From CAYQQR01 sp964420035 (GTDB lineage Bacteria > Bacteroidota > Bacteroidia > Bacteroidales > SM23-62): a stretch of DNA of 15,144 bases. Positions 15,107-15,144 of this stretch are shown piece by piece. Every line of letters starts with the position of its first letter. Position 1 is the stretch's first letter. The translations under genes and the position numbers were made by a program. The notes under the pieces are model-generated. The model was not told the origin of the DNA and ran no database searches. It was given only the letters and a program-made list of their open reading frames with translations. The stretch covers positions 1-15,144 of the forward strand of contig CAYQQR010000061.1 of NCBI GenBank assembly GCA_964420035.1, written 5' to 3'.

Positions 15107-15144
15107 CTGCCTGACGGTATTCTAAGATAAAAACAAATATTTAC

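Overview
The window looks like a piece of a Bacteroidota chromosome, probably from the Bacteroidales/Marinilabiliales side. The reasons are a STN/carboxypeptidase-regulatory/plug TonB-dependent receptor paired with a DUF4249 surface lipoprotein, a DUF5723-type outer-membrane protein, many lipoproteins and signal peptides, AT-rich leaders with almost no Shine-Dalgarno sequences, and promoter-like boxes resembling the Bacteroidota TTTG/TAnnTTTG pattern. No rRNA, tRNA, CRISPR array, insertion sequence, integrase or phage gene was seen. The species cannot be named from the sequence alone.

Layout. (1) 1-192 is an AT-rich leader with several short inverted repeats. It precedes a lone 87-codon gene at 193-456 of unknown function. 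(2) 585-7579 (+) is a tight four-gene operon with gaps of 3, 5 and 3 bases: an uncharacterised exported protein, a 920-residue TonB-dependent receptor, a DUF4249 lipoprotein, and a 780-residue exported protein with an MG2-like (macroglobulin) front, a carboxypeptidase-regulatory-like domain and a plug-like segment near its end. (3) 7586-9529 (-) converges on that operon with only 6 bases between stops. It encodes a lipoprotein glycoside hydrolase of the GH63/mannosylglycerate-hydrolase-like type. (4) 9530-9847 is a non-coding stretch with a palindrome in a candidate promoter and a compound micro-repeat island, including about 12 units of a degenerate 8-base repeat. (5) 12961-9848 (-) is a two-gene unit: a lipoprotein gene interrupted by one in-frame TAG, then a DUF5723-like outer-membrane protein. 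(6) 13086-15086 (+) is divergent from unit 5 and encodes a membrane-anchored, DUF3352-like protein ending in MORN_2-type repeats.

How the genes may work together (inference). The receptor and the DUF4249 lipoprotein are probably a SusC/SusD-like outer-membrane uptake pair. The MG2/plug-like protein and the small leading protein are likely accessory partners in the periplasm or at the outer membrane. The GH63-like lipoprotein faces this operon but has its own promoter, so a shared glycan substrate is possible but unproven. The lipoprotein plus DUF5723 pair looks like a separate cell-envelope module. Its interrupting amber codon is the sharpest anomaly in the window.
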